Counted from the first letter of the stretch, positions 27,110 to 37,142 are shown. The stretch: DNA of 64,000 bases from Alienimonas californiensis (GCF_007743815.1 NZ_CP036265.1:5029823-5093822); one strand, 5' to 3'. The notes: generated from the letters alone by a model not told the origin. A program made the numbers and translations.

Positions 27110-28813
27110 TCAGTCGCGCCAGGGGTGGGCGATCTTGGGCCAGTACTCGGCGAAGTTGAACTCCGGGCTGTTGTCGCCGTCGTGGCACTTCACGCAGGTG
27201 GTCTGGGCGGCGGTCGCCAGTTCGACGTGCACCGCCTTGTTCGCGGCCCGGTACTCCGCCTGACTGACGGAGGACGGGTCCGCCTTCCACTGCTCGAAGG
27301 TCGCCACGTGGCCGGAGCCGGGGCCGTGGCAGTTCTCGCACTGCTGGGCCTGGAGCTTGTGGAAGCGGTCCATCCCGGCGAGGCCCTCCGTGCCGTCCGC
27401 TCCCCCGCCGCCGGAGCCGCCGGCGAGGCGTTCGGGCAGATAGCCGCCCTCGTAGGGGTAGTAGCCCTGCGCGTCCCAGCCGGTCACGTGACAGGAGAGA
27501 CATTCCGGGTCGAGGCGGCGGTCGGCCCAGTCGCCCTCGAAGTTCTCGCGGCCCTCGGTAAGGCTGGCGAGGGCGTGGGCGTGCGGGCTCTCCTTCCACT
27601 TGGCGTAGGCCTTCGTGTGACACTCGCCGCACTTGGCGGCGCCCACGTACCCGCCCGGCCGCGGCGGGGCGGCGGGGGGCAGGTCTTCGAAAATCGCTTC
27701 CAGATTGTCCGCGATCGACTGCTGATAGCTCGCCATGATCGGGTCCATCGAGCGATCGTGGCCGTAGCGGTCCTTGGAGAGCGTCGCCAGGGCGTAGGTC
27801 AGCCGCGGCCGGTCGGCGCCCTCGGCGGGGGGATAAACGCCCAACACGCCGGCGTACTTGCCCTTGTGGCCGACGCGCAGCATCAGGGCCTCGCCCTCCG
27901 GGGTGGCGACGACCTCCGGCTCCTGCGAAGGGTCCTCCGGGCCGCCGGCGGTCACGGCGACGTGGAAGCCTGGGTAGTCCTTCAGATACTGGGCAGTCTG
28001 CTCCGGCAGGGCCTGGGAGAGCAGCACCCGCACATCGCAGTCGGCGAGTTCCTCCAACGCCTGCGGCAGCGCCTCGGGGGCCCGGTTGACGCCGATGGTG
28101 CTGGTCGCGTCCGGGTCGTTCAGTTCCGCCCCCATCGTGTCGCCGACGACTCCGGCGAAGCCGATTTTCAAGCCGCCCGCCTCGAGGATGCGCGTGCCTT
28201 TGACGCCCGTGGCGACCGCGGTCTCGCTGGTGGGATCGCCGTACAGCGAGAGGTTCGCGGCGATCATCTCCGGCGCGTCGTAGACGTGCTGGACGAGGTA
28301 GTCCGCCCCCAACCGCAACTCCTCCGGGCCGAGGTTCAGGACGCCGTAGCCCATCTGATCCAGCGCCCGCCGCATCGCGGCGAATTTCAGTTCGGTCTGC
28401 AACCGGTTCCGGCGGACCGTGCCGCCGAGGTCCGCAGCGACCACGTCCCAGCCCTTCTCGTCACGCAGTTCCTTGAAGAGGGCGCTGCGACGGGCCACGC
28501 CGCCGTTCTGCTTCTCGGAGCAACCGCACGGTTCGAGATACCCGTGTACCTCCCCGGTCAGCACGACCGCGGCGGTCGGCTTCTCCCAGGCGGCCAGCGG
28601 ATCGAGGTACGGGTCGGCGGCGCCCCCCGCGATCGTCACGTCGCTCGGAACGTCGTCCCCCCCGTCGGTCAGACCGGCGCCCCGCGACAGAATGAAGGCC
28701 CCCAGCCCGAGGACCGCCGCCCCGATCGCCGCCCCGACGAGGATCTGCGGCCACACGGACGCGGTCGACGGGGCGGTCGCGTCGGCGGGGGGAGCGGGGT
28801 CGGTGGAACTCAT
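27110..28813 (-). CDS. Membrane-anchored metallophosphatase-like / tetraheme cytochrome c fusion
   Basis: 567 aa from ATG 28813. An N-terminal helix (about 25-47, VGAAIGAAVLGLGAFILSR) anchors it to the membrane with the rest outside. Residues about 75-330 resemble a 5'-nucleotidase/UshA-like calcineurin-fold domain (VVLTGEVHGYLEPCGCSE, NGGVARR, NLGPEELRLGADYL), although the canonical D-x-H start is changed to GEVHG. Residues about 400-565 carry four CxxCH heme sites (CGECH, CLSCH, CENCH, CVKCH), cytochrome c554-like. The cytochrome part suggests electron transfer; whether the first domain is still an enzyme is unclear. DUF1573 lies upstream in the same orientation. Confidence 0.83.
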   Translation of the reverse strand: MSSTDPAPPADATAPSTASVWPQILVGAAIGAAVLGLGAFILSRGAGLTDGGDDVPSDVTIAGGAADPYLDPLAAWEKPTAAVVLTGEVHGYLEPCGCSEKQNGGVARRSALFKELRDEKGWDVVAADLGGTVRRNRLQTELKFAAMRRALDQMGYGVLNLGPEELRLGADYLVQHVYDAPEMIAANLSLYGDPTSETAVATGVKGTRILEAGGLKIGFAGVVGDTMGAELNDPDATSTIGVNRAPEALPQALEELADCDVRVLLSQALPEQTAQYLKDYPGFHVAVTAGGPEDPSQEPEVVATPEGEALMLRVGHKGKYAGVLGVYPPAEGADRPRLTYALATLSKDRYGHDRSMDPIMASYQQSIADNLEAIFEDLPPAAPPRPGGYVGAAKCGECHTKAYAKWKESPHAHALASLTEGRENFEGDWADRRLDPECLSCHVTGWDAQGYYPYEGGYLPERLAGGSGGGGADGTEGLAGMDRFHKLQAQQCENCHGPGSGHVATFEQWKADPSSVSQAEYRAANKAVHVELATAAQTTCVKCHDGDNSPEFNFAEYWPKIAHPWRD

Positions 28814-28982
28814 CGCGGGGGAACCCGATCCGTGGGAACGCGGGGGCGGCCCGTCCGGCGGTCGGAGCGGTCCGTGTCGGGGTATCGAATCGCAGCCGGC
28901 GTCGGTCAACCCCCGGACCGACGCCGCATCGCCGCGGCCGCGTCCCTGTCTGAGACGACGCGGTCGCCGACGACGGACCGGC

Positions 28983-30296
28983 TCAGCGGTAGGAGGCCAT
29001 CTCGATGAAGAACTGCAACTTGCGGCCGTCCGGGTGGTTGGTGTTCGCCGTGACGATCACCTTCCCCTTGCGGATGTGCTGGGCCGGCGGGGAGCCGGGC
29101 GGCACGACGAAGTCCAGGAACAGCTTCTGCCGGCCGCTCTCGACGGAGAAGCTCGGGTCGCGCCGCACCTCAAGCTGGACGTACTTTTCCGTGCTCTGGA
29201 TGTCGGTCAGTTCGAGCGGCTCCTCCATGCCGTCCACGAACAGTTGCAGCGTGCCCTTGGCGCCCTCGTCCGCCGAGAACGCTCCCAGGTCGAAGGCCAA
29301 CGCGCTGGGCAGGAACTTCTGGTTCTCCCGCTGCACGGGGACGAAAGCAAACGGCCCCCGCACCGTGCCGACCACTTCGGCCTTCATGTTGCTGTAGTCG
29401 ACGGCGATCTTGCCCTCGGCCGCCCGCTGCGGGTCCGGCGGGGCCTCGTCGAAGTTCACGGCGACCGTCTCCCGAAACCGGCCGATCGGCATACCGGGCA
29501 GCAACTCGACGGTGACGACGATCCCGCCGGTGAACCCCAGTTCCGCCGCGGACTTCGGCGCCGGACGGCGCTCCTCCTCCGGCACGTCCTCCGACTCTTC
29601 CTCGCCCGGATTGATCGGTTCGGAGAGATCGGCCGGGCTGGTGGTGACCTTCAGGTAGTCCGAGGCGCTTTCCGTCCCCGTCACCTTGATCTCGTCCCGC
29701 AGCCGGGAAAGCACCTTGAACGATTTCGTGACCGACTCCTTCCCGTCCACCACGCCGAAGTCCAGCATGCTGCTCGGGAACGCCCGGAGCAGTTCCTCCA
29801 CGCTGCCGTGCACCTCCAGTTCGAGCCGCGGGTCGGCCGGGTCGTTGGTGTGGATGAAGGCCCGCTGGGCGAACTCGTTGGCGACCTTCTCCGGCGTGTA
29901 GGTGAGGGTCACGGTGGTGGATTCGCCGGGGGGAATCGGCTTGCCGGTGCCGGCCTCCGGCGCGGTGCACTTACAGGTGGTGATCGGTTCGCCGAGGATC
30001 AGGTCCGCCTCGCCGACGTTCTTCACGACGAAGGTGTGCGAATCGCTCTCGCCGAGGGCGACGGTGCCGAAGTCGTACTGCGGTTCCTCGACTTCGATCT
30101 TCGGGTGCGGACCGGTCGCCGCGGGGCGTACGTCCGGTTGCAGGAAGCGGACGTCTTTCTTCGCGAAGCCCGGCACTTCCTCGGTGGACTCGTCCACCAT
30201 CCGGCCGGCTATCGGGGCCTCGAGGAAGTAATAGAGGCCGGCCCCGACCGCGACCACGATCGCGGCGACGAGGGCGATGCGGGCGAGCACGTTCAT
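28983..30296 (-). CDS. DUF1573 repeat protein, membrane-anchored
   Basis: 437 aa. An N-terminal signal-anchor (IALVAAIVVAVGAGLYYFL) starts at ATG 30296. Residues about 70-165 form the DUF1573 Ig-like domain with YDFGTVALGESDSHTFVVKN, the conserved TTCKCTAPE and PGESTTVTLTYTPE. A second, divergent Ig-like unit (MLDFGVVDGKESVTKSFKVL) and a third strand-rich region follow, with an acidic insert around EEESEDVPEEE. Such proteins are abundant and secreted in planctomycetes, but their function is unknown. A TATGAT -10-like sequence lies upstream near 30403-30409 on the minus strand. It may share regulation with the cytochrome c gene 169 bp downstream. Confidence 0.82.
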   Translation of the reverse strand: MNVLARIALVAAIVVAVGAGLYYFLEAPIAGRMVDESTEEVPGFAKKDVRFLQPDVRPAATGPHPKIEVEEPQYDFGTVALGESDSHTFVVKNVGEADLILGEPITTCKCTAPEAGTGKPIPPGESTTVTLTYTPEKVANEFAQRAFIHTNDPADPRLELEVHGSVEELLRAFPSSMLDFGVVDGKESVTKSFKVLSRLRDEIKVTGTESASDYLKVTTSPADLSEPINPGEEESEDVPEEERRPAPKSAAELGFTGGIVVTVELLPGMPIGRFRETVAVNFDEAPPDPQRAAEGKIAVDYSNMKAEVVGTVRGPFAFVPVQRENQKFLPSALAFDLGAFSADEGAKGTLQLFVDGMEEPLELTDIQSTEKYVQLEVRRDPSFSVESGRQKLFLDFVVPPGSPPAQHIRKGKVIVTANTNHPDGRKLQFFIEMASYR

Positions 30297-30423
30297 GGGA
30301 AGCGAAAGCGACGGGCGAGGACGGGAGACGGCAGGAACGCGGGACGGCGCGAACGGCGTCCGAAGCTGATACGCCGCCGCGGGCGGGGGCGTTGGACGGG
30401 CATCATAGACCCCCGACCGCGGA

Positions 30424-32673
30424 TCAGTCGCCCGCGGACAGCCTGCGGCGCAGGTTCTCCACAACCTCGTCCGGCAGAACGCGGTCTGCATGGCCGGCGG
30501 ACCGGGTGACGGCGTCCCGCTCCAGTGCCGCCCGGGCGGCCGCCTGAGCCGTCGCCATGTCGCCGGCCTCGGCCGCGGACTCCGCCAGCCGAGCCCACGG
30601 CGCCGCGGCGGACGGATCGAGCGCCACGGCCGCCCGGGCGGCTTCCAACGCTTCCGGCCAGTCGCCGGCCGAGCCGTACACGTCGGAGAGACGCTGATAC
30701 GCCCGTCCCTCCCGCGGGCGCCGGGAGAGGACCTCTTTCCACAGGGCGACCGCTTCGGTCCGGAGGCCGCTCGAGGGATTGACGAGCGCCTGTGCGGTCG
30801 CTGACTCCGCGAGTGCCATAAGTGCGGCGTCCGAGAGCGGGTCGGTCGCGTCCGCCCGCATCAGCGTGCCCCGTGGGTCGCGGCCCCGGGCGGCCTCCGC
30901 CTCGGCGGTTTCGATCAGCGCCCCCGCCGTTCGCCCCGGCAACAGCACGAACCACAGCCCGATCGCGGCCAGCAGGGCCGCGACGACGGCCACGACCAGC
31001 GACGCCCGCCGCCGCGGTTCCGAGGGTTCCTCCGCCGAGACCGGAGCCGCGGCGAGGGCGAGCAGGAACAGGACGACGATCGCGGGGAACTCCGCCCCGT
31101 CCGCCCCGAGCAGGTGCACCGCCAGGCCGACGCACGCCGCCGCCCAGGCCGGCCCGGTTCTACTGTTCACCCTGCGAGGCCGCCCGCAGACCCACAGCAC
31201 GGCCGCCGCCGGCGCCGCGGCGAGCAGGATCGCCCAGTTCCACCCCCGCACGACAGCGTAGATCCACGGGTTCAGATCGGGAGTCAGGTCCGCCACCGGC
31301 CCCAGCAGCCCCCCGAACGCCCCGATCAGCCCGAACGCCGCCAGCGCCCCCACGAACAGCGGATCCCAGTTGGGCGTCGCCTCTTCTCCCTCTCCTCCCG
31401 CCTCGTCCGGCGTAGAGACCGGCGCCGAGCGCCACCGGGTAACGCCGCACCAGGCCAGCGCCGCGGCGAGCAGCGGGGCGAGCAGCCCGCCGCTGGTCCA
31501 CAGGTCCAGTACGAAGTTGTGCGGGGCGGCGATCGCCTCGCTGGCGGCGGCCTCCTTGTGAAGTAGATAGAACGGCCGCAGGTTCGCCGGACCGGTCCCC
31601 AGCAGCGGCCGCTCCGCGAGCGCCCGCAGCGTGCCGGTCCAATATTGCAGGCGGAAGGTGAGGGACCGCGGGGCTTCGGAAATCACCTCCCGGTCGAGTT
31701 GCCCCGTCAGCACGGCCCCGCCGACCCCGAGCAGGAGCAGCCCCCCGGCGACGCCGGCCCCGAGCAGCCACTTTCGCCCGGCCCCCCGCCCCGCCCCACG
31801 GCCCCAGCGAAGGGCGGCCCACGTCAAACCTCCCGCGGCGAAGCCGACGTAGCCGGTGCGGCTTTTCGTGAGGAGCAGCACGCCGACCAGCAGCGCCGTC
31901 GCCAGTCCGGCAACGACGAGGCTCGTGCGCTCCTTCCGGATCACCGCCGGAAGCAGCAGCGCCGCGGCCAACAACACGCCGGCGAGGGTGTTCGCTAGGG
32001 AGAACGGCCCGAACGGCTCCCGCGATCCCAACAAACGATCCTCCCACCGTTTGCGGCCGGCGGGGTCTTCCGGCACGCCCATCGCGGCGAGGCGGGCGCG
32101 GGCGGCGGCGCGGACGGCGGCGTCCGGAGCGGCCGCCTGCTCCCTCGCCTCGAGATACGCCGCCCGCGAGGCCGGGAGGGAGACAGCCACCTGCCACGCC
32201 CCGACCGCCGCCGCCGCCGTGCCGCAGGCGACGGCCAGCGCCGCGAATCGCACGCGGTCGCCCGGCCGCCAAAGACCGCGGAGCAGCACGGCCGTCGCCG
32301 CGAGGCCGGCCCAGTTGAAGACCGTCTCCGCCGCCGCCCGCCGCGGCCCGCCCTCCCAGAAGATCGGCGCCGCGGCGACGGCATGGGCGAGGACCAGCCC
32401 CACCAGCAAACTCTCGCACCGCCCCCACCGCACGCCGCCACCGGTGCGCCAGGATCGAAAAGCGAAGAGCCCCAACGCCAGCAGGGCGAGCGTCGACAAC
32501 CACCCGTCCGCCGCGGCGTCGCCGGGGGTCAGGCCCAGCAGCGTCGCCTCGGTCGGCACGAGGAACCGGCCGGCGACGCTCAACCCTGCCGCGACCCGCA
32601 GCGGGCCGAGCCAGGGGTCGCCGCCCGCCGGCGGGGCCGGGTTGGGGACTCGCTCGGCGGCCGGACCGGTCAT
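30424..32673 (-). CDS. O-antigen ligase/polymerase (Wzy_C) with TPR tail
   Basis: 749 aa. About 12 membrane helices are spread over residues 20-590. The Wzy_C-like periplasmic loop includes RLQYWTGTLRALAERPLLGTGPANLRPFY and AAPHNFVLDLWTSGGLLAPLL, containing the GxGxxN and HN elements typical of O-antigen ligases and related polymerases. The C-terminal 150 residues are TPR-like (AYQRLSDVYGSAGDWPEALEAA). Likely role: polymerising or attaching a surface polysaccharide. The ATG at 32673 lies 10 bp after the WecA-like gene's stop, so the two form an operon for glycan export. Confidence 0.82.
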   Translation of the reverse strand: MTGPAAERVPNPAPPAGGDPWLGPLRVAAGLSVAGRFLVPTEATLLGLTPGDAAADGWLSTLALLALGLFAFRSWRTGGGVRWGRCESLLVGLVLAHAVAAAPIFWEGGPRRAAAETVFNWAGLAATAVLLRGLWRPGDRVRFAALAVACGTAAAAVGAWQVAVSLPASRAAYLEAREQAAAPDAAVRAAARARLAAMGVPEDPAGRKRWEDRLLGSREPFGPFSLANTLAGVLLAAALLLPAVIRKERTSLVVAGLATALLVGVLLLTKSRTGYVGFAAGGLTWAALRWGRGAGRGAGRKWLLGAGVAGGLLLLGVGGAVLTGQLDREVISEAPRSLTFRLQYWTGTLRALAERPLLGTGPANLRPFYLLHKEAAASEAIAAPHNFVLDLWTSGGLLAPLLAAALAWCGVTRWRSAPVSTPDEAGGEGEEATPNWDPLFVGALAAFGLIGAFGGLLGPVADLTPDLNPWIYAVVRGWNWAILLAAAPAAAVLWVCGRPRRVNSRTGPAWAAACVGLAVHLLGADGAEFPAIVVLFLLALAAAPVSAEEPSEPRRRASLVVAVVAALLAAIGLWFVLLPGRTAGALIETAEAEAARGRDPRGTLMRADATDPLSDAALMALAESATAQALVNPSSGLRTEAVALWKEVLSRRPREGRAYQRLSDVYGSAGDWPEALEAARAAVALDPSAAAPWARLAESAAEAGDMATAQAAARAALERDAVTRSAGHADRVLPDEVVENLRRRLSAGD

Positions 32674-32683
32674 GGGAACGAAC

Positions 32684-33880
32684 TCACTCCGCGGCGCCGT
32701 CGCCGGGCGGTCGGGGGACCAGGCCGGGCATCGCCGCCCCGCCGCGGCGGGTGGAGAACTCCAGCACCGCCACGATCCCCAGCACCCCGGCGACGACCGC
32801 CACGCACAGCGACGCCCCGACCCACCCGTCCACCCGGTAGAGCAGCAACCCGGCCAGCCCCGTCACCAGCGTGCACAGCCAGACCGTCTTCACCGCCCCC
32901 CGTTTGGAGAGCCCGCGATCGGTCAGCCGGTGGGAAAAGTGGTTCCGGTCCGGCCGAAAGGGGCTCGCCCCGTCCCGCAGTCGAATGGTGAGGACCGTGG
33001 CGAAGTCGTACAGCGGGACCGCCAGGACGCACAGCGGCGCGAAGATCACGTGGTTCCCGAAGCCGTGGATACCGGCCCCCTCGCCCTGCACCGGGGCCTC
33101 GTAGAAGGTGCCCAGGGCGCAGCAGGCGGCGAGCATGAACCCGACGAAGGTGCTGCCGGCGTCGCCGAGGAAGATCCGGCCGCCCCAGTTGTGAATCAGG
33201 AAGCCGATCAGTGCCCCGCAGAGCGTCAGGGCCATCGCCCCGACGAACCAGTGCGGCCGCGGCAGGGAGGCCAGCATGATCGTCGCCAGCACCGCCGCCG
33301 CGATCGCCGCGGTGCCGGAGCACAGGCCGTTCATGTTGTCCAGAAAGTTGAAGGCGTTCGTCAGCACGACCAGCCAGAGGACCGTCAGCGTCGTCGCCGC
33401 GATCCGACCCGACAGGCCCGGCAGGAACAGGCTGAACCGCACGCCCGCCGCCACCACGATCCCGGCGCAGGCGAACTGCACGAGCAACCGCCAGCCCCAC
33501 GGCAGGCCGCGGCGATCGTCCCAGAGCCCCACCGCGGTGAGCACGCTGCCGGCGCCGAGGACGGCCAGCAGCGTGGCCAGCTTCGCCTCCGTTCCGGCAA
33601 GGTGCGGCCGCAGCGCCGTCGGCACGATCGACTCCGGCAGCCAACCCTGCCGCACCGCGGCGGCGACGGCCACGCCGCTCAGCAACGGGGCGATCACGGC
33701 GAACCAGACCGCCGCCCCCCCGCCCAGAGGCGTGGGCGTGGTGTGGACCTTACGGGCGGCGTCCGGGGCGTCGACCAGCCCCCACCGGGGGGCCAGCCGA
33801 CGCATCAACCCGGTCGCCGCCGCGCTGAGGATCAGCGCGACGGCGAAGGTCAGCAGGACGAACGCCGTCATCGGCGCCAT
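32684..33880 (-). CDS. WecA/MraY-family polyprenyl-phosphate sugar-1-phosphate transferase
   Basis: 398 aa, about 10-11 membrane helices. It starts lipid-linked glycan synthesis by moving a sugar-1-phosphate onto undecaprenyl phosphate. Family motifs are DAARKVHTTPTPLGGGAAVW, AFNFLDNMNGLCSG (the NxxNxxDGxDG region), GDAGSTFVGFMLA and PFRPDRNHFSHRLTDRGLS (HxHH-like loop). The last motif and the length favour the WecA/TagO type rather than MraY proper. Two Met codons (33880 and 33871) are possible. It is followed directly by the O-antigen ligase-like gene, so it probably serves surface polysaccharide rather than peptidoglycan. Confidence 0.88.
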   Translation of the reverse strand: MAPMTAFVLLTFAVALILSAAATGLMRRLAPRWGLVDAPDAARKVHTTPTPLGGGAAVWFAVIAPLLSGVAVAAAVRQGWLPESIVPTALRPHLAGTEAKLATLLAVLGAGSVLTAVGLWDDRRGLPWGWRLLVQFACAGIVVAAGVRFSLFLPGLSGRIAATTLTVLWLVVLTNAFNFLDNMNGLCSGTAAIAAAVLATIMLASLPRPHWFVGAMALTLCGALIGFLIHNWGGRIFLGDAGSTFVGFMLAACCALGTFYEAPVQGEGAGIHGFGNHVIFAPLCVLAVPLYDFATVLTIRLRDGASPFRPDRNHFSHRLTDRGLSKRGAVKTVWLCTLVTGLAGLLLYRVDGWVGASLCVAVVAGVLGIVAVLEFSTRRGGAAMPGLVPRPPGDGAAE

Positions 33881-33932
33881 CCGCAGGGTTCAAAACCGGC
33901 CGGAGCCGGTCGATCGGGAGCGGGACGCCCGG

Positions 33933-35606
33933 TCACGCGGCCGCCTTGGTTTCGGTCTGCGTTTCCTTCTGCCGGTCGTCAGCCTTCCGCTTGAGGTCCT
34001 GCTCCAGCCACTCCGGCATCGCCGGCACGCTGCCGGCGTCGTCGGGCACCTCGTACTCCGCCTGCAGTTCGATCAGCTTCGCTTTCAACCCGGCCAGGAC
34101 CTCGGCGTAGGCGGGGTCCTCGGCGACGCTGTTCATCTCCTGCGGATCTTTTTCCAGATCGAACAGTTCATACTGCCCGAGGTTGTAGAAGTGGATCAGC
34201 TTATAGCGGTCCGTCTGCACGCCGTTATGCCGGCGGACGGCGTGCACCGTGCGGCGGTCCGGGTTGAACTCGTAGTAGTGGTAGTACAGAGCGTCCCGCC
34301 AGTCGGCCGGGTCCTCGCCCTTCAGCAGCGGGACGAGGCTCACCCCCTGCATGTCCTCCGGGATGTCGGCCCCGGCGAAGTCCAGGAAGGTCTCCGCGAA
34401 GTCGAGGTTGCTGACGAGGTGCTTGTCGACCGAGCCGGGCTTCGTGACGCCGGGCCACTTGACCAGCAGGGGCATCTGGTAGCTCTCCTCGTACATGAAC
34501 CGTTTGTCGAACCAGCCGTGCTCCCCGAGGTAGAAGCCCTGGTCGCTGGAGTAGATCACGATCGTATTCTCCGCGAGACCCGACTCGTCCAGGTAGTCCA
34601 GCACCTCGCCGATCGCGTCGTCCACGCCGGCGACGCAGCGGAGGTAGTCCTTGACGTACCGCTGGTACTTCCACCGCACGAGGTCCCTGCCGGTCAGGTT
34701 CGCCTGCTGGAACGCCTCGTTCTTCGGGCCGTAGGCGGCCTGCCACTTGGCCCACTGCTCGTCGTTCATGCGACGCTTCCCCGGGGTCAACTTCAGGTCG
34801 CTCTGCGTCGTCGTCTGGGAGATCGTCATGTCCTGCTGACGGGCGGCGTCGCTGCGGCCGGGATAGCCGTCGTAGTCGTCGAACAGGCTGTCGGGCTCCG
34901 GGATCGTGACGTCGTCGTACATCGTCAGGTGATCCGGGCCGGGCTCCCACTCGCGGTGCGGGGCCTTGTGCTGGAACATCAGGAAGAAGGGCTTCTCCGT
35001 GTCGCGGGCGCCGTCCTCGCCCTTCAGCCAAGTGAGGGTTTTGTCCGTGATCACGTCGGTGACGTAGCCCTCCTGCACCTCGAAGGGGCCGCCGTTCTTG
35101 CTGAACGGGGTGTTGTAGTAGTGACCCTGCCCGCGGAGGACGTCCGAGTAGTCGAACCCGGTCGGTTCGCTGCCGAGGTGCCACTTGCCGATCAGCGCCG
35201 TCTGGTAGCCGACCTGCTGGAGCAGTTTCGGAAAGGTCTGCTGACTGCCGTCGAAGCGGTCGCCGTTCTGCTGGAAGCCGTTGAGGTGGCTGTGCTTGCC
35301 GGTGAGGATCACCGCCCGGCTGGGTCCGCAGATGCTGTTCGTGCAATAGCAGCGGTCGAACCGCATGCCCTCCGCCCCGATGCGATCGATGTTCGGGGTC
35401 TGGTTGATCCGCGAGCCGTAGGCGCTGATCGCCTGCGCGGCGTGGTCGTCGCTGAAGATAAACACCACGTTCGGCCGCTTCGCCGCGGCGTCGGCCTCCG
35501 GGGCGGCGGCGGCGAACGGAGCGGTCGCCGCGACGGCGACCGCGGCCAGGAGCAGGCGAATCGACCTCGACGCCGGAACGGAGGGACGAGCGGGCAGGCG
35601 GTTCAT
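33933..35606 (-). CDS. Secreted sulfatase (arylsulfatase A type)
   Basis: 557 aa. The signal peptide starts at ATG 35606 (about 1-36, ending PFAAAAP). Alkaline-phosphatase-fold sulfatase: metal ligands [14 protein letters not shown], the formylglycine signature C-G-P-S-R at C93 ([15 protein letters not shown]), GKWHLG, and [20 protein letters not shown]. It must be matured to formylglycine by an enzyme not encoded in this window. The MSVAEDP region and the Glu/Lys-rich tail are typical of the planctomycete iduronate/heparan-type group. The target is probably a sulfated marine polysaccharide; this is inference. Confidence 0.9.
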   Translation of the reverse strand: MNRLPARPSVPASRSIRLLLAAVAVAATAPFAAAAPEADAAAKRPNVVFIFSDDHAAQAISAYGSRINQTPNIDRIGAEGMRFDRCYCTNSICGPSRAVILTGKHSHLNGFQQNGDRFDGSQQTFPKLLQQVGYQTALIGKWHLGSEPTGFDYSDVLRGQGHYYNTPFSKNGGPFEVQEGYVTDVITDKTLTWLKGEDGARDTEKPFFLMFQHKAPHREWEPGPDHLTMYDDVTIPEPDSLFDDYDGYPGRSDAARQQDMTISQTTTQSDLKLTPGKRRMNDEQWAKWQAAYGPKNEAFQQANLTGRDLVRWKYQRYVKDYLRCVAGVDDAIGEVLDYLDESGLAENTIVIYSSDQGFYLGEHGWFDKRFMYEESYQMPLLVKWPGVTKPGSVDKHLVSNLDFAETFLDFAGADIPEDMQGVSLVPLLKGEDPADWRDALYYHYYEFNPDRRTVHAVRRHNGVQTDRYKLIHFYNLGQYELFDLEKDPQEMNSVAEDPAYAEVLAGLKAKLIELQAEYEVPDDAGSVPAMPEWLEQDLKRKADDRQKETQTETKAAA

Positions 35607-36070
35607 GGGCACGGATCCGAACGGACGCGGGGCGAAAGACGCGGTCGGCCATCCTGATCCGTCGGCGAACGGGGCACAACCGGCGCGGCCGCCGCGGAAC
35701 CAGCCGGCGGCGGCCGGACGGACCGTTCCGCGGACCGTCCGCTTTCTGCCAATTCACGGCCAATTTCGGGGCGACGAGACGGAAGTGCGGTCCAAAGTTG
35801 CAAGACGCTTCGCGCCCGTGGCACCCTTTGGGGAATCGTCCGGATCGCATGCCGGCCCCCGGGCGCCGCCGAACGCCACGAAAACTGGCGGATTGCGGGT
35901 CGTCCGTCCTGTTCCGGCGGATTCACGCGCCGCCGGCACGGCGGTTGCGTCAGTGTCTTCCCGTCCGACACACGGAGTCGGACGGGCCGCCCGAGCCACC
36001 CGCTCATCCCTGAGCCACCCGCTCGATCCCTTTCCGGCCCGCCCCGGACCGCCGAACCCAGGCTGAACCG
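35607..36070. other. 464-bp divergent intergenic region
   Basis: No coding frame with credible composition is seen. It must hold the sulfatase promoter (minus) and that of the TPR-like gene (plus). The only clear structures are the hairpin and direct repeat at 35960-36024. Confidence 0.5.
35960..36024. repeat. 10-bp perfect hairpin followed by a 13-bp direct repeat
   Basis: CCCGTCCGAC (35960-35969) pairs with 35977-35986 across a 7-nt loop. GAGCCACCCGCTC occurs at 35993-36005 and again at 36012-36024, a 19-bp period. There is no T tract. The position 47-110 bp before the plus-strand ATG suggests a regulatory or dispersed-repeat origin. Confidence 0.55.
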
Positions 36071-36862
36071 ATGACGCTCGCCGCCGACTTCTCCGCCGAT
36101 CACGCCGTCGTGGAAGCCCTCGCCGCCCACACGCTTTCCAGCAAAACGGTCCGCCGCCTGATGGCGGCCGACGGCTACCTGCAGCTCGGTCTGCCGGGCG
36201 CCGCGTTGGCCGAACTGGAGAAGGTGGAGCACGCCGGCCCGCTGGACAGTGCCCGCGACTACCTGATCGGTCAGGCCCTGATGGCGGACGACCGGCACGA
36301 GGACGCCCTCGAACCGCTCGCCCGCGCCGCCGAGGCCATCCCCGCCCCCTGGAACCGGGCCGCCTACGAGAGCCTGACGGAGTGCTTCCGGGCGACCGGC
36401 CTGGACGCCCTCGCCGACGTGACCGATCTGTGGGGCGACGACGACGGCGTGCCCCCCGGCTTCGATCCGGACGCCGGCGTCACCCCCCAGGCCGCCGCCG
36501 ACCGGATGCGGTACCTCAGCGACCTCGACCCCGCCGAGGCCGCCGCCGAGGAGTTCGAGGCGGAAGAGACCGCCTGGACCGACGCCGAAGACTTCGGCGA
36601 CGCCGCCGACCATTCGGAGAGCGCCGAGTTCGGCCCTACCCTGTGGGGCGGCGACGGCTGGGGCGGTCAGGGTCCCTTCTCGCCCGAAGACGCCGACGAC
36701 GCCCGCCTGCTGCTGGACGACGCCGATCAGGGCGGCGACTTCGCCGCGGACGCCGACGCGATGGAGCCCGGTCGCCCGCGGGACTGGGACCTCCACACCT
36801 TCGACGGCGGCTTCGGCACCGACGAGGACGACGACTCCCCCCTGCCCCCCCACAGTCGCTAG
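36071..36862 (+). CDS. Hypothetical TPR-like protein with acidic C-terminus
   Basis: 263 aa, no signal peptide. The N-terminal about 120 residues are helical pairs resembling TPRs (AADGYLQLGLPGAALAELEKV, YLIGQALMADDRHEDALEPLARA). The remainder is extremely Asp/Glu-rich with few basic residues (DEDDDSP near the end) and is probably disordered. A cytoplasmic protein-interaction role is plausible; no enzyme motif. It stands alone on the plus strand. Confidence 0.7.
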   Translation: MTLAADFSADHAVVEALAAHTLSSKTVRRLMAADGYLQLGLPGAALAELEKVEHAGPLDSARDYLIGQALMADDRHEDALEPLARAAEAIPAPWNRAAYESLTECFRATGLDALADVTDLWGDDDGVPPGFDPDAGVTPQAAADRMRYLSDLDPAEAAAEEFEAEETAWTDAEDFGDAADHSESAEFGPTLWGGDGWGGQGPFSPEDADDARLLLDDADQGGDFAADADAMEPGRPRDWDLHTFDGGFGTDEDDDSPLPPHSR

Positions 36863-37096
36863 GCGACCGGGACGGGTGCGGCGAACGGCGCACGTCTCCG
36901 CGAAAGTCGAGTGAAGTTTTCCCCCCCGTCAGCCGGCCCCCGGGCCTCTTTCGTTGGGGTCCGAAATCTCTCCGTGCGGGATCATGAAGACCCCCTCCGC
37001 CGCCCGAAACGGTTGGTGTGAGTGGTCGACCCGACCCGCGGGCGGCCGCCGGAACCCTCTCCCGCGAGAGTCCCGGCGGTCGCCCGCGTTGCTTTG

Positions 37097-37116
37097 CGGC
37101 GCCTGATTCGGCGCCG
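37097..37116 (+). other. 7-bp GC hairpin in the yaaA leader
   Basis: CGGCGCC (37097-37103), loop TGATTC, GGCGCCG (37110-37116), ending 26 nt before the GTG start. The rest of the 280-bp gap (36863-37142) shows only short weak palindromes and no ORF. Confidence 0.35.
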
Positions 37117-37142
37117 AGATTTGGTGTTGACGGACGAGTCCC

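Noticed and set aside
33276-35657. 793-aa plus-strand open frame opposite the sulfatase and WecA-like genes
   Set aside because: Rich in Arg, Val, Leu and Gly repeats without domains and antisense to genes with intact catalytic motifs; a GC-driven shadow.
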